From positions 86,057,050-86,121,049 of the forward strand of contig CM048843.1 of NCBI GenBank assembly GCA_026545765.1: a stretch of 64,000 nucleotides of DNA, read 5' to 3'. The stretch comes from Plantago major. Its lineage: Eukaryota > Streptophyta > Magnoliopsida > Lamiales > Plantaginaceae. Position numbers and translations under genes: made by a program. Below are positions 11,826 through 23,177 of the stretch, one piece after another. Each line of letters opens with the position of its first letter. Within the stretch, counting starts at the first letter, position 1. The notes below the pieces were generated by a model. It was given only the letters and a program-made list of their open reading frames with translations. It ran no database searches and was not told where the DNA came from.

Positions 11826-14740
11826 TTATTCGACATGGGCAAGTACCCGACTTCAATTAAAAAACCTAACATATGCGATCCAAATACCTCATCAAATATT
11901 TTATTCAAGAATGGAGCGAAAATATCTAGGTAATTGACTTTCCAATCAATTACCAAGTTAAACCAAATATACTAAACTTAATTCAATGTACATCTTTGTA
12001 GGTTATTCATTCCGAAGGGTTTACTCTATGATAATCTTGCCCCGTCGCACTCACAACTCATAAATAATTACGTAATTTGGATTGTCTCATTTGGTTATGA
12101 CTAACTCGTCAAAGGGTACCCGGGTTGGTTTTACTGAGGAGACTTTGATAATGCCGAGATAGAACCTAATACACATACCAAAATGTAAACACATGTAATG
12201 TAGTCAATTACTACATGATTTTTTAAAAGAGTAATGTAGTTAACAACTAAATGAATCAATTATATTATATTTAGGGTTCATCACATGCAGAAACCTCCCA
12301 AAATTTTATTACAACTAGAGATCATCTGCGTTATAACAATATATTAACATATGACTCGCTGAGTTACATCATTATATTAACACATGACTCTTTGAGTTAC
12401 AATACTGTATTAACGCATGTCGGATCTTTTTTTTGTAATACTTAGTGGCAAAGGGTTTTTTATTAGAATTTTCCCTTAGATTTGTCTAAAAAATTACTGG
12501 CCTTTCAACGTCACTTGGAACAAGCCTTGAAAATGACTTGATTTTCTAAACAATTGAAAAAGCATACATAACTGAGGGATGTGATTTTTATGTTGTTTAG
12601 GGAAACCTTCAATTTTACAAGAATTTGGCTTTATTTAACGTATGGTCCGCTTCTAGTATATTACATAAAACTATTTTAAAAACTAAATAAAATCGAATGT
12701 TGAAAATCTGTTAGGGCGAATACGAAGATACTAGAATGGAATGGAGACAGAATAATGGGCTCGGAGTGGAATCTGCAAGTGCAAGTGGTACGGTAAGGAA
12801 GAAAAAAACGATATTGAAACCTGAAACAGAGTCCAAAAACAGTGATAGATAAGTTTGAGGTCAGTATCTGTTGTTCTATTTGAATGGGGATTTATTTCAC
12901 GTTCTCTTGCTTAGCTAATTATAACTAGACCATTATTCATTCTCTCCTTCTCTCAACTATTCACCATCTTACTTGGAAAAGCTAAAGCATTCATATATCA
13001 TGGCTACCAACTCTAACCATTTCCATCCACATTTTTAAAGCTGAAGATATGATATAGACCCAACATCTTTTCATTAAATGGGTAAACATTAGTGTATTTA
13101 TATTGTCGTAAACAAATAATGCTTTGTCTATTTGGGTACATTTTCGTTATACTTCAATAAATAATATTATGTCGACATTTTTCTTAGGGACGATTTATAA
13201 TCCCGGATACTAGTAATTTTTTGAAACATTTTTTAGTACTCAAATATAAATTTATCTTCATATTCTAAAGTAAGTCTTCTGGAACTGTCTTTATAGAAGG
13301 ACTAAAGTTGTAGTCCGAAACATTAGAAATTTTTACTAAGAACAACGATGTTAAATGTTCGCTCATAAACATATGTTTAAAACACCAAGTCTTTATGAAC
13401 ATCATTATTCCCCTGACTAATGCAAGTCTCTTCTAATACTTTGGGTAAATTATTCTCTGGAGAAAAGATAAAACTTCTGAATTTATCCCCTTTAATAATC
13501 TTACATTGAGGGTTAAATGGTTAATGAAATGATTAAAATTCATGTTTGGACAATTAGGCCATGAACTAATCGTAATCAGAACGGCACGTATCATACAAAG
13601 CCACCTTAGTTTTGCTCAACCCATATAATCCAAACCATAGTGTACAATGTTAAGCAATATCGATATGCGATTGTACATGTACGGATGTCGTACGTAAGAA
13701 AAAAGAAAATTAACCTAATTACTAGTAACGTGGCGGGCAAATCACAAGCGAAATTTACGGGTTGTAAAAGTGATACTTTCAAAATATAGGTGGGACAAAG
13801 TAATAGAGTGAAAATAAAATTTATAGAAACGCAATAAAAATACTTTATCCGTTTCGGACTTAACTTTCTGTGGGTTCCGATACACGTTTTAAAATAAATT
13901 AAATAAAATAGAAAATATAGTGAATAAAGTGTGAAAAAAAGTAAATAAATCAGTAGATCTAGTGAATAAAGTAGGAGATATATTTTTCATTTAAGAAATA
14001 TGAAGTTCAGTTTGAAACAAATCAAAATGGAAAATGGGAAACTGAGGGATGACCGTCCACGTCTACAACCTGAGATTTCACCTTATGAGGTGATTCAACC
14101 TTATGAGTTGATTAAAATAAGTATATTTGATAAATGTAGTGTTTTTGGCCAACTCATATTTTTCTATGTATTATGGATCTAGACTTATATTCCATCCTTA
14201 TTGGACCCGAACTTATACCCTACCTAACTAATAGGTATGAATCTGCGTCAAAAGTGAGTCCTAAACAAGTCTAATGTGGGTTAGGTTCTGGATCGACCCG
14301 AGTACCCTTGAAAAGTCTCCACTACAAACACATCCGCATAGTGTCCAGGTCGAGAAAGAGTTCGGGTCATAACTGGTCCACTAGGTAAATCTCAATAGAT
14401 GGACTAATCAGTTGAATGATATCAAAAACTACTCGTTTTGAAAAGGTGAATGATTAGTTACAAGTCACCTCATTACTACCATATCCGCTATCTATCAGAT
14501 TATTAGCCGGATTTACCAAACATACACCATATTACCATGTTAATATAGGCAAGAAAGTAATATAGGTAAGGTAGATGTGGAAATTAAGGGTGTGAGTAGT
14601 CAGTCGGGTCCATGATGTCACAGGGATTCGGAGCAACATAGAACACAACACCGATTAGGCTCGTGTCCCACCTTTGTCCTTTAACCCTTAACCCTCACCC
14701 GTGCCCTGTCCTAATTCCAACCTCTCTTCAATTCTCCTCC
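11826..14740. other. Intergenic with decayed MITE traces
   Basis: No gene. About 12340-12420 has three loose copies of a 33-bp unit built on 'tattaacatatgactc' and 'gagttac'. 13262-13444 is a diverged GAGACGG-family element (subfamily of copy B). 13848-14052 looks like a decayed Stowaway-type element: it opens 'actttatccgtttcggac' and closes 'gggaaactgagggatg', weakly inverted, with AT-rich interior. Confidence 0.45.
13262..13444. mobile_element. MITE, GAGACGG family, copy C (decayed)
   Basis: Recognised by the interior run of words shared with copies at 2406 and 24044: 'acattagaaatttttacta', 'aaatgttcgctcataaac' and the closing 'ctaatgcaagtctcttctaa' then 'tactttgggt'. Terminal inverted repeats are largely lost. 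Confidence 0.4.
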
Positions 14741-14747
14741 ATAAATA
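14741..14747 (+). promoter_or_regulatory. TATA box of the SAUR gene
   Basis: ATAAATA in a CT-rich context 126 bp before the start codon. It is followed by a CT/CA-rich leader and a run of more than 20 A (about 14801-14823) within the inferred 5' UTR. Spacing is normal for a plant TATA; no unambiguous auxin response element was seen nearby. Confidence 0.6.
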
Positions 14748-14866
14748 CCTTCCCAACTCTTCTTCATCCTCACCACCACTACTAACACTTCTCCAAACCC
14801 AAAAAAAAAAAAAAAAAAAAAAACCACAACTTTTTTAGCACAAAAAAGCTACTCTTCCAACTAAAA

Positions 14867-15181
14867 ATGGCAATCAAGAAATCAAATAGGCTCCCACAAT
14901 CAGCAGTCCTTAAGCAAATCCTCAAAAGATGCTCCAGCTTGGGCAAACGACATGTCTACGACGAAGACGGCCTCCCAATGGACGTGCCGAAAGGTCATTT
15001 CGTGGTCTACGTTGGCGAGAACCGGTCGAGGTACATATGCCCGATTTCGTTCCTCACGCACCCCGAATTCCAGTGCCTCCTCAGGCGAGCCGAGGAAGAG
15101 TTCGGGTTCGATCATGACATGGGGCTCACGATTCCTTGCGAAGAAGTCGTGTTTCGTTCGCTTTTCTCCATGCTCAGATGA
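14867..15181 (+). CDS. SAUR-like auxin-responsive protein (SAUR8/9/10 clade)
   Basis: A single-exon, 104-residue small auxin-up RNA protein. Known members of this family bind and inhibit PP2C.D phosphatases, keeping plasma-membrane H+-ATPases active and promoting cell expansion. The signature is complete: a basic N-terminus with [13 protein letters not shown] (residues about 15-27), then the SAUR domain [20 protein letters not shown], the [14 protein letters not shown] stretch, [17 protein letters not shown] and EEVVF near the C-terminus. The single-G 'HDMGLTIPC' (rather than 'MGGLTIPC') fits SAUR8/9/10 better than SAUR50, from memory. The ATG lies in aaaaATGGC, 126 bp downstream of a TATA box. 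The gene faces a second SAUR about 8 kb away. No defects seen. Confidence 0.95.
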   Translation: MAIKKSNRLPQSAVLKQILKRCSSLGKRHVYDEDGLPMDVPKGHFVVYVGENRSRYICPISFLTHPEFQCLLRRAEEEFGFDHDMGLTIPCEEVVFRSLFSMLR

Positions 15182-15867
15182 ACCGGTTCAGTGGTCAGCT
15201 GAACCTGAGCGTTTTATTAGATGCTAGAAACGTAACAATTAAAACATCCTCTCTGGTCCGCACGGTGACTTTGAGAGGGTGATCTCTAGCATCTAGGCAT
15301 GGTTAGGGAACATTGGGAGATGATGTAAGATGAAAATATAGTAGCCACCAAGCTAGGCTGCTTCTTTTTGTCTTTTTTTAAACATCTTTCAATGGTAGGT
15401 TAATTTAGTTGGATGGTTTTTTTTTTCTTCGGGTGATCTATGTGCTTTTATGTAGTGACATCTGTCTAACCCAAGGCCCAAGAAAGTAATTTTTTCTGGG
15501 TTGGATTTGTGTAAAGATCCAGTAGTACTGTTGTACGTACGTTATTTTTCTCACTGAGGTACTGTTGACAAAATACCCAGAGAGACATTTCAATTGCATT
15601 ATTGATTGAGATCTATTTGACTACAATGTTTAGTATACATGATTTGGATCAATCTTAGAAAAGTAGAACTATATAACAAGGGTAGGGACAAAGTGTCATG
15701 GGATAATGTGTTTGGAGTGTACATGTATTCGGTATATCATCTTGATAGCAGTACATGTTTTGATCGGTTAGTTGTTTGACGTAACAATGGTACATTAGTT
15801 AGAGAGGACCATCTACAAATTCATAAGTTGTGTGGATTGTTGGTTCTCATAAGGCGCAACGAGGATG
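15182..15867. other. SAUR 3' UTR and intergenic
   Basis: The first 200-300 bp are probably the SAUR 3' UTR (gaacattgggagatgatgta at 15308-15327, T-rich tail to 15430). No further gene is visible. Confidence 0.45.
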
Positions 15868-16075
15868 TCACATATTTAAGGAGTATTATAATAGACAATA
15901 AAATAGAACACTTGAAAGTAATTGAGAATGGTACTCATACAATTCACGTATACCCTTATTTTCAGGGTTATAGTCACAAGAACATCAAAGTTAATTTTAC
16001 TTGATTTCAAGTAATTGTTGAATGGGTGCAGCGATAAGAAGTTCTCTAGTGTGCACACTAGCGATGATAGGGTGT
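15868..16075 (+). mobile_element. Decayed Cassandra LTR fragment
   Basis: Matches the Cassandra LTR at 24651-24987 in colinear order: 'cttgaaagtaattgagaatg', 'tactcatac', the 5S-derived 'aagaacatcaaagttaa', and 'aagttctct' followed by the inverted 'gtgtgcacactagcgatgat', equivalent to the 'cgcgcacgagtgagaat' of the other copy. Strongly diverged and partly deleted; ends not defined. Confidence 0.55.
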
Positions 16076-16669
16076 TGGGAGTAAGGATTTAAACGAATCA
16101 AGCTATTCATGAGCAGCCGAGTATTTTACCATGATAGGGTGTTGTGTGAATGTGTGTATATATATTTTTAAATGAAGTAACATTAGTTTTTTAATTTATT
16201 TATTTAGCATGTAGTATTAAAGAACAATATTAAGTTAAATAATTAATTTACTTCAGTCGTCCGTGAGCAATCTCGATGTTTCCGAGCTTGCAAACTCCTA
16301 ATTTTGAAGTTTGATATAGATCAAGCTTGAGCTTGTGATCAACTTATTGTGAACACGAGCATCAGCTTGATAAGGTTTATGATTGGCTCGTTTACACCCC
16401 CCGTTTAGCATGTAGGGTCCATGGTTAAATATTAAAACAAATCATTGAGTCATATTTTTCCAACACTTTTAATCAACCTTGTATAAAACATTTCCAGTCA
16501 TGAGTCATCCATCATAAGAATTCTATGTAACATGCATGTAGATATAACCAGGATATAACGTTCATTTACAATATAAGACATTACGCAAATCATATCATAA
16601 AAAAAAGGGAAAAGGGTCTGGATAGTCTTAACTATCCGAGGAAGCTTTCAGGGTCGAACCTCAACCACA
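16076..16669. other. Intergenic, no supported gene
   Basis: AT-rich. Contains a short repeat of 'gatgatagggtgttg' (16060 and 16132) and nothing gene-like. Confidence 0.5.
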
Positions 16670-17120
16670 TTAATGATCCAAACTAAATTGAATCAACCAA
16701 GGAAACTTCCTTCCGTCTTTCCTCATTGTACCCGAATTGAATGTTGTTGATGATGACGGGTCAGGAAAATCCGAACTTTTAGACGGATCCGGGTCCCCCC
16801 ATGAAACAGTACCAAACCTCCGGGTTGGACACGTGATAAGAGGCCCACTATCTAGTTCCAAATTTTCGTGTAACAACTTGTCATTTACTACAAGTTTTGC
16901 ACTAATAAACGGCAAGTCTTTCATCCACAGATTCACATTTAATTGCATCAAATTAATGCTCTGCATAAATCTCTTCATGCAACTTGCGATAATATCTCGA
17001 GTTGCCAGCAGGCCAACGTTTTCCAGTTTCAACATTTTCGTCCTTGTTTGTCTTCACCATACCGTTGTACCCTTTCATCCCGTAACCAACTTCATATTGC
17101 ACGGATTTTAAACTAAACTA
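16670..17120 (-). pseudogene. Unidentified coding remnant
   Basis: On the minus strand two frames carry protein-like sequence. The upstream frame (about 17118 down to 16965) reads through 'QYEVGYGMKGYNGMVKTNKD', 'GKRWPAGNSRYYRKLHEEIY' and stops. The other frame (17035 down to 16670, 121 codons) continues with NLWMKDLPFISAKLVVND, a Pro/Ser/Asp-rich stretch (SWGDPDPSKSSDFPDPSSS) and ends KFPWLIQFSLDH. The composition looks like real coding sequence joined by one frame change, but I do not recognise the family. It could be a decayed gene or part of a gene whose other exons are lost. No function proposed. Confidence 0.35.
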
Positions 17121-17220
17121 TATAGATTTAGAAAATGTAAGAATGAATATATCAAATTAAGAGTGATCAGAAGTTTTGAATGGGGCAAAGAGGAAGTTGA
17201 AATTGTGATGTAGTAACTAC

Positions 17221-17282
17221 TGATCTCGTTTTAAATTTAATAAGATAAGATTGATCTCGTTTTAAATTTAATAAGATAAGAT
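17221..17282 (+). repeat. Perfect 31-bp tandem duplication
   Basis: Two identical 31-bp units starting tgatctcgttttaaatttaa, at 17221 and 17252. No mismatch, so probably a recent slippage or repair event. Confidence 0.95.
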
Positions 17283-17849
17283 TAAGATACAATTGGTTTG
17301 GATGTGGACCCCGATTTGTAACTTGTGGAGTATTTGATTGTTGTTTTTAGTTGAGGTTGTTAGTGACATCTGGCCCTCTTTGTTAGAAAATAGATGGAGA
17401 CACAACGATTCTTTGAGGTATTACCTCAAACGTTGATTATTCCGTTTATGTCGGATTTGGTTGCAACCTCACTATCGGCCAGACAAAATGAATGCCTAGA
17501 CACATTAAACGATGGGGTGGTCATTTTTCTCTCCAATTAAGCTCTAAGAAAAAGATTGCTTGAAATCATGTGGTAGATTTGGGAGATTCATTTTTGCATA
17601 GGGATTTGTACTTATGTTGATTTTGATGTGGTGTTGTGTACTCCTTATGATCATTTCTTATTCTCATTGTAAATTTTGTATACGTTTTTAAAAGAAGTAT
17701 ATCACACACCAAATTACATGTGCGTAATCAAAGAATTCAAATTCTCTTTACGAAACAAACACGATCAAAGATTCTTCTCGAGTTGTGACTACCCTTATTC
17801 GCTATCCGTATGACCATGTAGCCCATCACATAGACTCTTCGATATGAGT

Positions 17850-18265
17850 TTTTTAAAGATGGTATTGGTAATTAGTGAAACCAAATAAAATTATTGGAGA
17901 CGAACTATTAAAATATCTCACATTAATTGTTTGTAAGTATAGCATTACCTCGACATTTAACTAGGGTAATAGGGTAATGCTCTTTCATCAATCAACAAGA
18001 TATTTTTATAAGTATTATTAAGGGGATATCTAATGGTCAAATTCTAATTAATGCTAACAATTGTTCATATTTTTAGGTTAGCATAGCTAGCTTAGATATT
18101 TTGTAAATCTGAGTAATCTGAAGACCGATCTGTAAGTTACATATTTTTCTTGGAAGAGGTAATAGTTTTATAAATAAACGTTTCAGGTTACACCGAACAT
18201 AAGGAATGTTCGTATTCGAATTCCACATCCATACGGCTTTGACAACATGACAAGTAGGAGACCAC
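17850..18265 (+). repeat. Long direct repeat, copy 1 (~0.41 kb)
   Basis: Nearly identical to 20085-20503, from 'tttaaagatggtattggtaa' to 'acaagtaggagaccac'. Differences are single substitutions, a small indel around the 'ggtaat' repeat, and an extra 'acaccgaacat' in copy 2. Inside, on the minus strand, an open stretch (RLFIKLLPLPRKICNLQIGL) is conserved in both copies but I cannot identify it. Confidence 0.92.
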
Positions 18266-18749
18266 CCAGTGCCTATAGGCACCCTCAATTGCATTGAGCA
18301 AACAGTTGTTTGCAGCGCTACCGATTGGTACAATTTTCTTTGTTCATTATCTGATTTGCCCCTGCTTCCATTGCAGTTGAGCATCACGTGATATCTAGTG
18401 GTAGCTATGATGTAGGGATTGTTTTGCAATAAGCCCACTGAAACAATATTGTGCAATTAGTCAAAATTGCATCTTTCTTCTTCCCCCTTAAATCTCCCCC
18501 CAAATCCCTTACCTTCTGTGTGTCCAAGGTTTAAATTTTGAATCAAAGCATCACTATAACCAAGGCACTTGTTTCAGTCACACACACAAAATCAAATTCT
18601 TGAGTTTTCCTTGAAAATCCATGACCTCAATTTTCTTACCTTACCGGATTTGCCAGCGCGCCATCACCACAACTGCTGGCCGTCAATTTTGATCACCAAC
18701 CCATATATCTTCTACTATTGCTCCCCACCGTCGTTTTAGGCCCCAATTC

Positions 18750-19200
18750 GATCGATAATCATGAGTACGCAAATCCGACACTGCTGCTTTTTTTTTTTTT
18801 TTTAGTGCTTGCAATTTCGATAGCAGGTTGTATAGTTGAAAAGAGGGTTGTGATTGAATCTTGGGAGCTTGATATTTATGAATCCACACAATTTAGTTAT
18901 TTATGAACTAGCTTCTGGAACTTAATAGCAGTTCTTGCAAGTAAGTCTCTACTACATGGTAAAAATTCTATTGAGATCTAGGAACCAATCCATGTGGGTG
19001 TTGAGGTTTGATTTTAGATCATGCAGCGTTGTATTATACTTTCATTTGATGAGCTTAAGAAAGCAACTAGAGGCTTTAGGGATGGAGAAATATTGGATCG
19101 GGTGGATTTGGTACCCCGATTTGGTACCTAGTTATGGCTATGGAACCTTAGCAGCAGTTAAGCAAATTAACCATGAATCAGAAGCAAATAAATTTGAAAA
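18750..19200 (+). pseudogene. L-type lectin receptor kinase fragment
   Basis: A broken piece of a LecRK, a plasma-membrane receptor kinase with an outer legume-lectin domain. Seen here are a transmembrane-like segment (LLLFFFFLVLAISIAGCIV, about 18778-18834), a juxtamembrane 'KRVVIESWELDIYESTQFSY', then after about 140 bp of unrelated sequence the kinase start: FDELKKATRGFRDGEIL (about 19044-19095), a glycine loop SGGFGT in a shifted frame, and LAAVKQINHESE with the expected ATP-binding Lys. The remainder of the kinase and all of the lectin domain are missing. The fragment runs directly into a 36-bp minisatellite. Clearly non-functional. Confidence 0.7.
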
Positions 19201-19516
19201 ACAATGCCCGACACTCATGCCCCAAAAAAATAATGCCCGACATTTAAGTGAAACAATGCCCGACACCCATGCCCGACACTCAAGTGAAACAATGTCCGAC
19301 ACCCATGCCCGACACTCAAGTGAAACAATGCCCCACACCCATGCCCGACACTCAAGTAAAACAATGCCCGACACTTAGATGAAAACAATGCTCGACATCC
19401 ATGCCCGACACTCAAGTAAAACAATGCCCGACATCCATGCCCCGAAAAATAATGCTCGACATCCATGTTCCGACAAAAAAATGCCCAACACCCGTGCCCG
19501 ATAGTAATGCCCGGCA
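19200..19516 (+). repeat. 36-bp minisatellite
   Basis: An array of 'aatgcccgacacccatgccc' plus 'gacactcaagtgaaac'. Clean 36-bp steps at 19255, 19291, 19327 and 19363, with shortened or variant units (22-30 bp) on both sides. Because 36 is a multiple of three, the array is open on both strands (12-codon repeats ETMPDTHARHSS on plus, Cys-rich GHGCRALF-type on minus). It is fused in frame to the kinase fragment on its left. Confidence 0.9.
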
Positions 19517-20084
19517 CAAAAATGAAATAAACAATATTATATTATTATACATGTTACACTTAAAATTGTAATAATATTTGTTGTTAATTTTACCATTATA
19601 GTTTAATATCAATTTGTGCTAAAAATAAAAATTATTTGATGGAGAAAAATAAAAATGCCGAGGCGTGGGTAGTAGACGACATTGGTTGCAATGGTGGATT
19701 CCGTTGGCTAGGAAGTAGAAAATGTTGAGTGTTTTTTAACTTTCTGATATCTATCTCTCTCGTGTTTGAGACTTGAGAGAGTATTGAGTTAATTATTTCA
19801 CGAATTAAATTTTGTTTACATTTTGTGTTCTTGTAGATAGTGTACTTGGGTCCAGAAAGTAATAAAACAAAATATTTGCAGTTTGACCTCAACTCATATC
19901 ACGTGCAATCCATTTGTGTAATTAAATAAACTTGCCAAAGCCTATAGTGATCCCAAAAATTTGGTTACCTTCCAGTACATGTAAGTTTGTTGTTGGTAAG
20001 TAAAGTTTGGACTTTGTTAGTTAAAAAAAAAGGTTTGTTTGATGAAAAGAGAACCAGAGACTTGTATGAGTTGGTAAAAACTCC

Positions 20085-20503
20085 GTTTTTAAAGATGGTA
20101 TTGGTAATTAGTGAAACCACATAAAATTATTGGAGACGAATTATTAAAATATCTCACATTAATTGTTTGTAAGTATAGCATTAACCCGACATTTAACTAG
20201 GGTAATGCTCTTTCATCAATCAACAAGATATTTCTATAAGTATTATTAAGGGGATATCTAATGGTCAAATTCTAATTAATGCTAACAATTGTTCATATTT
20301 TTAGGTTAGCATAGCTAGCTTAGATATTTTGTAAATTTGAGTAATCTGAAGACCGATCTGTAAGTTACATATTTTTCTTGGAAGAGGTAATAGTTTTATA
20401 AATAAACGTTTCAGGTTACACCGAACATACACCGAACATAAGGAATGTTCGTATTTGAATTCCACATCCATACGGCTTTGCAACATGACAAGTAGGAGAC
20501 CAC
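20085..20503 (+). repeat. Long direct repeat, copy 2 (~0.42 kb)
   Basis: Partner of 17850-18265, same orientation, start to start 2.2 kb. The kinase fragment and minisatellite lie between the two copies. Confidence 0.92.
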
Positions 20504-21035
20504 TCACGTACATAAATGATGCAGCTGGCTGAAACTATCGAGATGGCCCAAATGCATGTGAACCCTCTCACGATCAAATTTATCGGCTAGTCTAAGCACA
20601 TAGTATTACTGAGATGACAATATAACTTCTGTTTTATGTAAACCAAGATGTCATGGAATCATTGATCTTGACTGAATGCTACAATGACAGAACCGTTGAA
20701 ATGTCAATCACATTAGTGTACTAAATTATGTAGTTAAGAGAAATAGCATAGTGTTAATAAAATTATTGGTTTTCAAATAAAGTGCCTACATACGTTGTTA
20801 ATAATTTTTTTTTTTAATTTATGAAAACATCAATGTTTATAATCAAACACCATAATTAAGCTCCTGTAAGTTGTAACAATCATAATGTTTGTCCTTTTTT
20901 ATCTTCGTACTAGAGCATCTCATATGAGACTTACTCCTTACTTTGCAGTGGTGTTTAAATTTCTACCACTCACTAATTAATGTAGACGAAAAACTCAGAT
21001 GTGACATATATTCACTAACGGAGAGGAATGAAAAT
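20504..21035. other. Intergenic, no supported gene
   Basis: Only short frames and AT-rich sequence; nothing further recognised. Confidence 0.5.
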
Positions 21036-21037
21036 TA

Positions 21038-21278
21038 CTCCCTTCGTTATTTTTAAAAGTTTAATTTTTGACATTTCGGGAGTTTTTTTTTTTAAAGTTT
21101 AACGTTTCTATTTTTGGAAACCCACTATCTCTACTTATTAATTTTTTAAACACTCTTTCATACTTTATCTATTCTCTCACTTACTTTTCATATTTTTCAT
21201 CTTACTTTAATATTTTATTCCATTTTCTCAAAATTTACAAAAAATCAAAAGGTAAACCTTGTAAAAGAACGGAGGGAG
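21038..21278. mobile_element. Stowaway-like MITE (Tc1/mariner type)
   Basis: 241 bp with terminal inverted repeats ctcccttcgtt and aacggagggag, flanked by TA on both sides (21036-21037 and 21279-21280). The CTCCCTCCGT-type end and TA target are diagnostic for Stowaway. T-rich interior, non-coding. Confidence 0.88.
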
Positions 21279-21280
21279 TA

Positions 21281-22055
21281 TGTAGTTTAACGTCTAGATG
21301 CTTATCTAAGACTCTGGTTTATCCATGTCTCGATCGTCATCTTCATAAGTCCAAAATATTAAGCTAGAAGCTATGACATTTTCATTTTGCCACTTCATTT
21401 AAAGTAGTTTTTGTTTCGGAGGAGAGAAAGCAGGTACTTAACTTGACACTTTAAGTTTCACCGTACATTTTCACATTATATATACGGCGTGTACCTTTTC
21501 AATTTCTATATATGTCTAAGTTCTATTTATTCACTGTATACATACTGTTAAGCTGTATTTTTTCACTGAGATTGACCGACTTTTTGTCGGGTCTAATTTT
21601 ACCAAGTACTCTTTTGTGATTGATAGGTAAAATTGTTCTTGAATTTCCCTTTGTGTTTCTATTTTCTAGTCCAATATATTGTGCTTCTGGCCCAATGGGT
21701 GTTTCTAGCACAAGGCCCATAAAAACATTGGGCTGGTTATGTTTGCGGGTGATCTGAGCAAGGTCACACTTGAAAATACTTTCATTGGAAGCGTGTGTAT
21801 TTATTGTTTGTGTGTTGGAGATAATGTATTACTTCGATTGCTAATGGATTGAATCACAATCTTCAGATAATGAGTGATTTTGGATGATATGCTAAGTTTA
21901 TATGTCTAATGTCTTTTCCAACACATTAATTGCTTGTGTGCGCACGTTTATGTACAAGGTATACATCCATCCATCATAAAATAGTGTCAAAATAAATAAT
22001 GTTTAGCTTTAAAATTTATTACAAATTAATTTTGGGAATTTAAGTTGTAACTTAA
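21281..22055. other. Intergenic, no supported gene
   Basis: Nothing gene-like; a few short frames only. Confidence 0.5.
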
Positions 22056-22210
22056 GCTCTGTTCTCTCCATCTAAAAACTCATTAATTTCAGTTCAGTTC
22101 AGATTCATTCAGTTCAACTTAGTTGTTTTTATACTACACTTCAGTACAGTTCAGTTTCATTCAGTTCAATTCAGATTAGTTCAATTATGTTCAATTTTGT
22201 TCAGACAGGC
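22056..22210. mobile_element. Tourist-like MITE, TTCAG family, copy 4
   Basis: Left end gctctgttctctccatctaa after TAA (22053-22055), right end gttcagacaggc before TAA (22211-22213). Iterated ttcag interior with core 'ttagttgtttttatactac'. 155 bp. Confidence 0.8.
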
Positions 22211-23177
22211 TAAGGAAAATTTCAATCGTGGGTATTGTGGGATTCAGGATATAGCTCATGCAATCTGGAATCTATAGTCCAAAGTTTTTTGTGGATTTCC
22301 ATTACATGTAAGCCTACTGCTAATGCAATTTGGAATCTCTTTATGGGTCCAAATTCTTCTGTGGACTTTCTTTACATGTGATGTGATTTCAAAGCCACAT
22401 TTAGGTCAATGGGCCGTGGAAGCTTTTACTCGAGAAGGTGATTTTGGCCCGGAGAAAATCACATATTTGGACATTTGTCAGTGGTGGTATACAATTAGTT
22501 TACGCACAAACGAACGCTCATCTTCTACTATTGTATTTATTTCTTTCATATCAATAGGTTGGCTACACTTGCAATCAAATGAAAATCAAGCATTTCATGT
22601 TTCAAAAATGTCGAATCTCGTTTGAAAAATACCATAATCAATCCTAGTTTATTGAAATGTGCTTTAGTAATTGTAGTAATTGTTTGACCCAAGTTGCAGT
22701 TTATACATCATCTTTTATCAAATCGATATCAAGTATCATTGCATATTTTCTTGAGAATCCATCACTCACATGTCAAATGGCACTAAACAAATGCGCTAGC
22801 TAGCTTATAACTAAATCCGAACATTATTATAGTACAAGAAACAGATCAGAAAAATCCGAAACGATACTCAAAACCAAATGATCAATGGTTAAAAATACAA
22901 TAATACCAGCATCTCGCATAATTTAAATTAGTCACTTACACTTCCATTCTTCCAATTCATAAACAGATCTAATAATAATAATCTCCCATAAGACATTAGT
23001 TGACATTAAAATAAACGAAACATCTTCTCTCCTATAAAAAAAAAAGAAGAAAAATGGGAAGAACTCGGGATGACTCGGCCGAGTCGCACCTTACGCAAAC
23101 TCACCACTGCCATCTCCCAGCAAAAAAAAAACCGGACCAAAAAAAACCCGATCAAATCTCAAAAGTCAGATTACGCT
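22211..23177. other. Intergenic; short direct repeat
   Basis: 22258-22308 and 22323-22379 are diverged direct copies (gcaatYtggaatct ... gtcca ... tgtgga ... ttacatgt). No gene. The right end (about 22990-23177) is probably the 3' UTR of the minus-strand SAUR. Confidence 0.5.

Noticed and set aside
15308-15330. DST mRNA-instability element in the SAUR 3' UTR
   Set aside because: gga...gat...gta is present with plausible spacing, but the central ATAGAT core of DST is missing.
19255-19398. 36-bp repeat with CRISPR-like unit length
   Set aside because: The units are contiguous with no spacers, and the window is plant nuclear DNA; it is a minisatellite.
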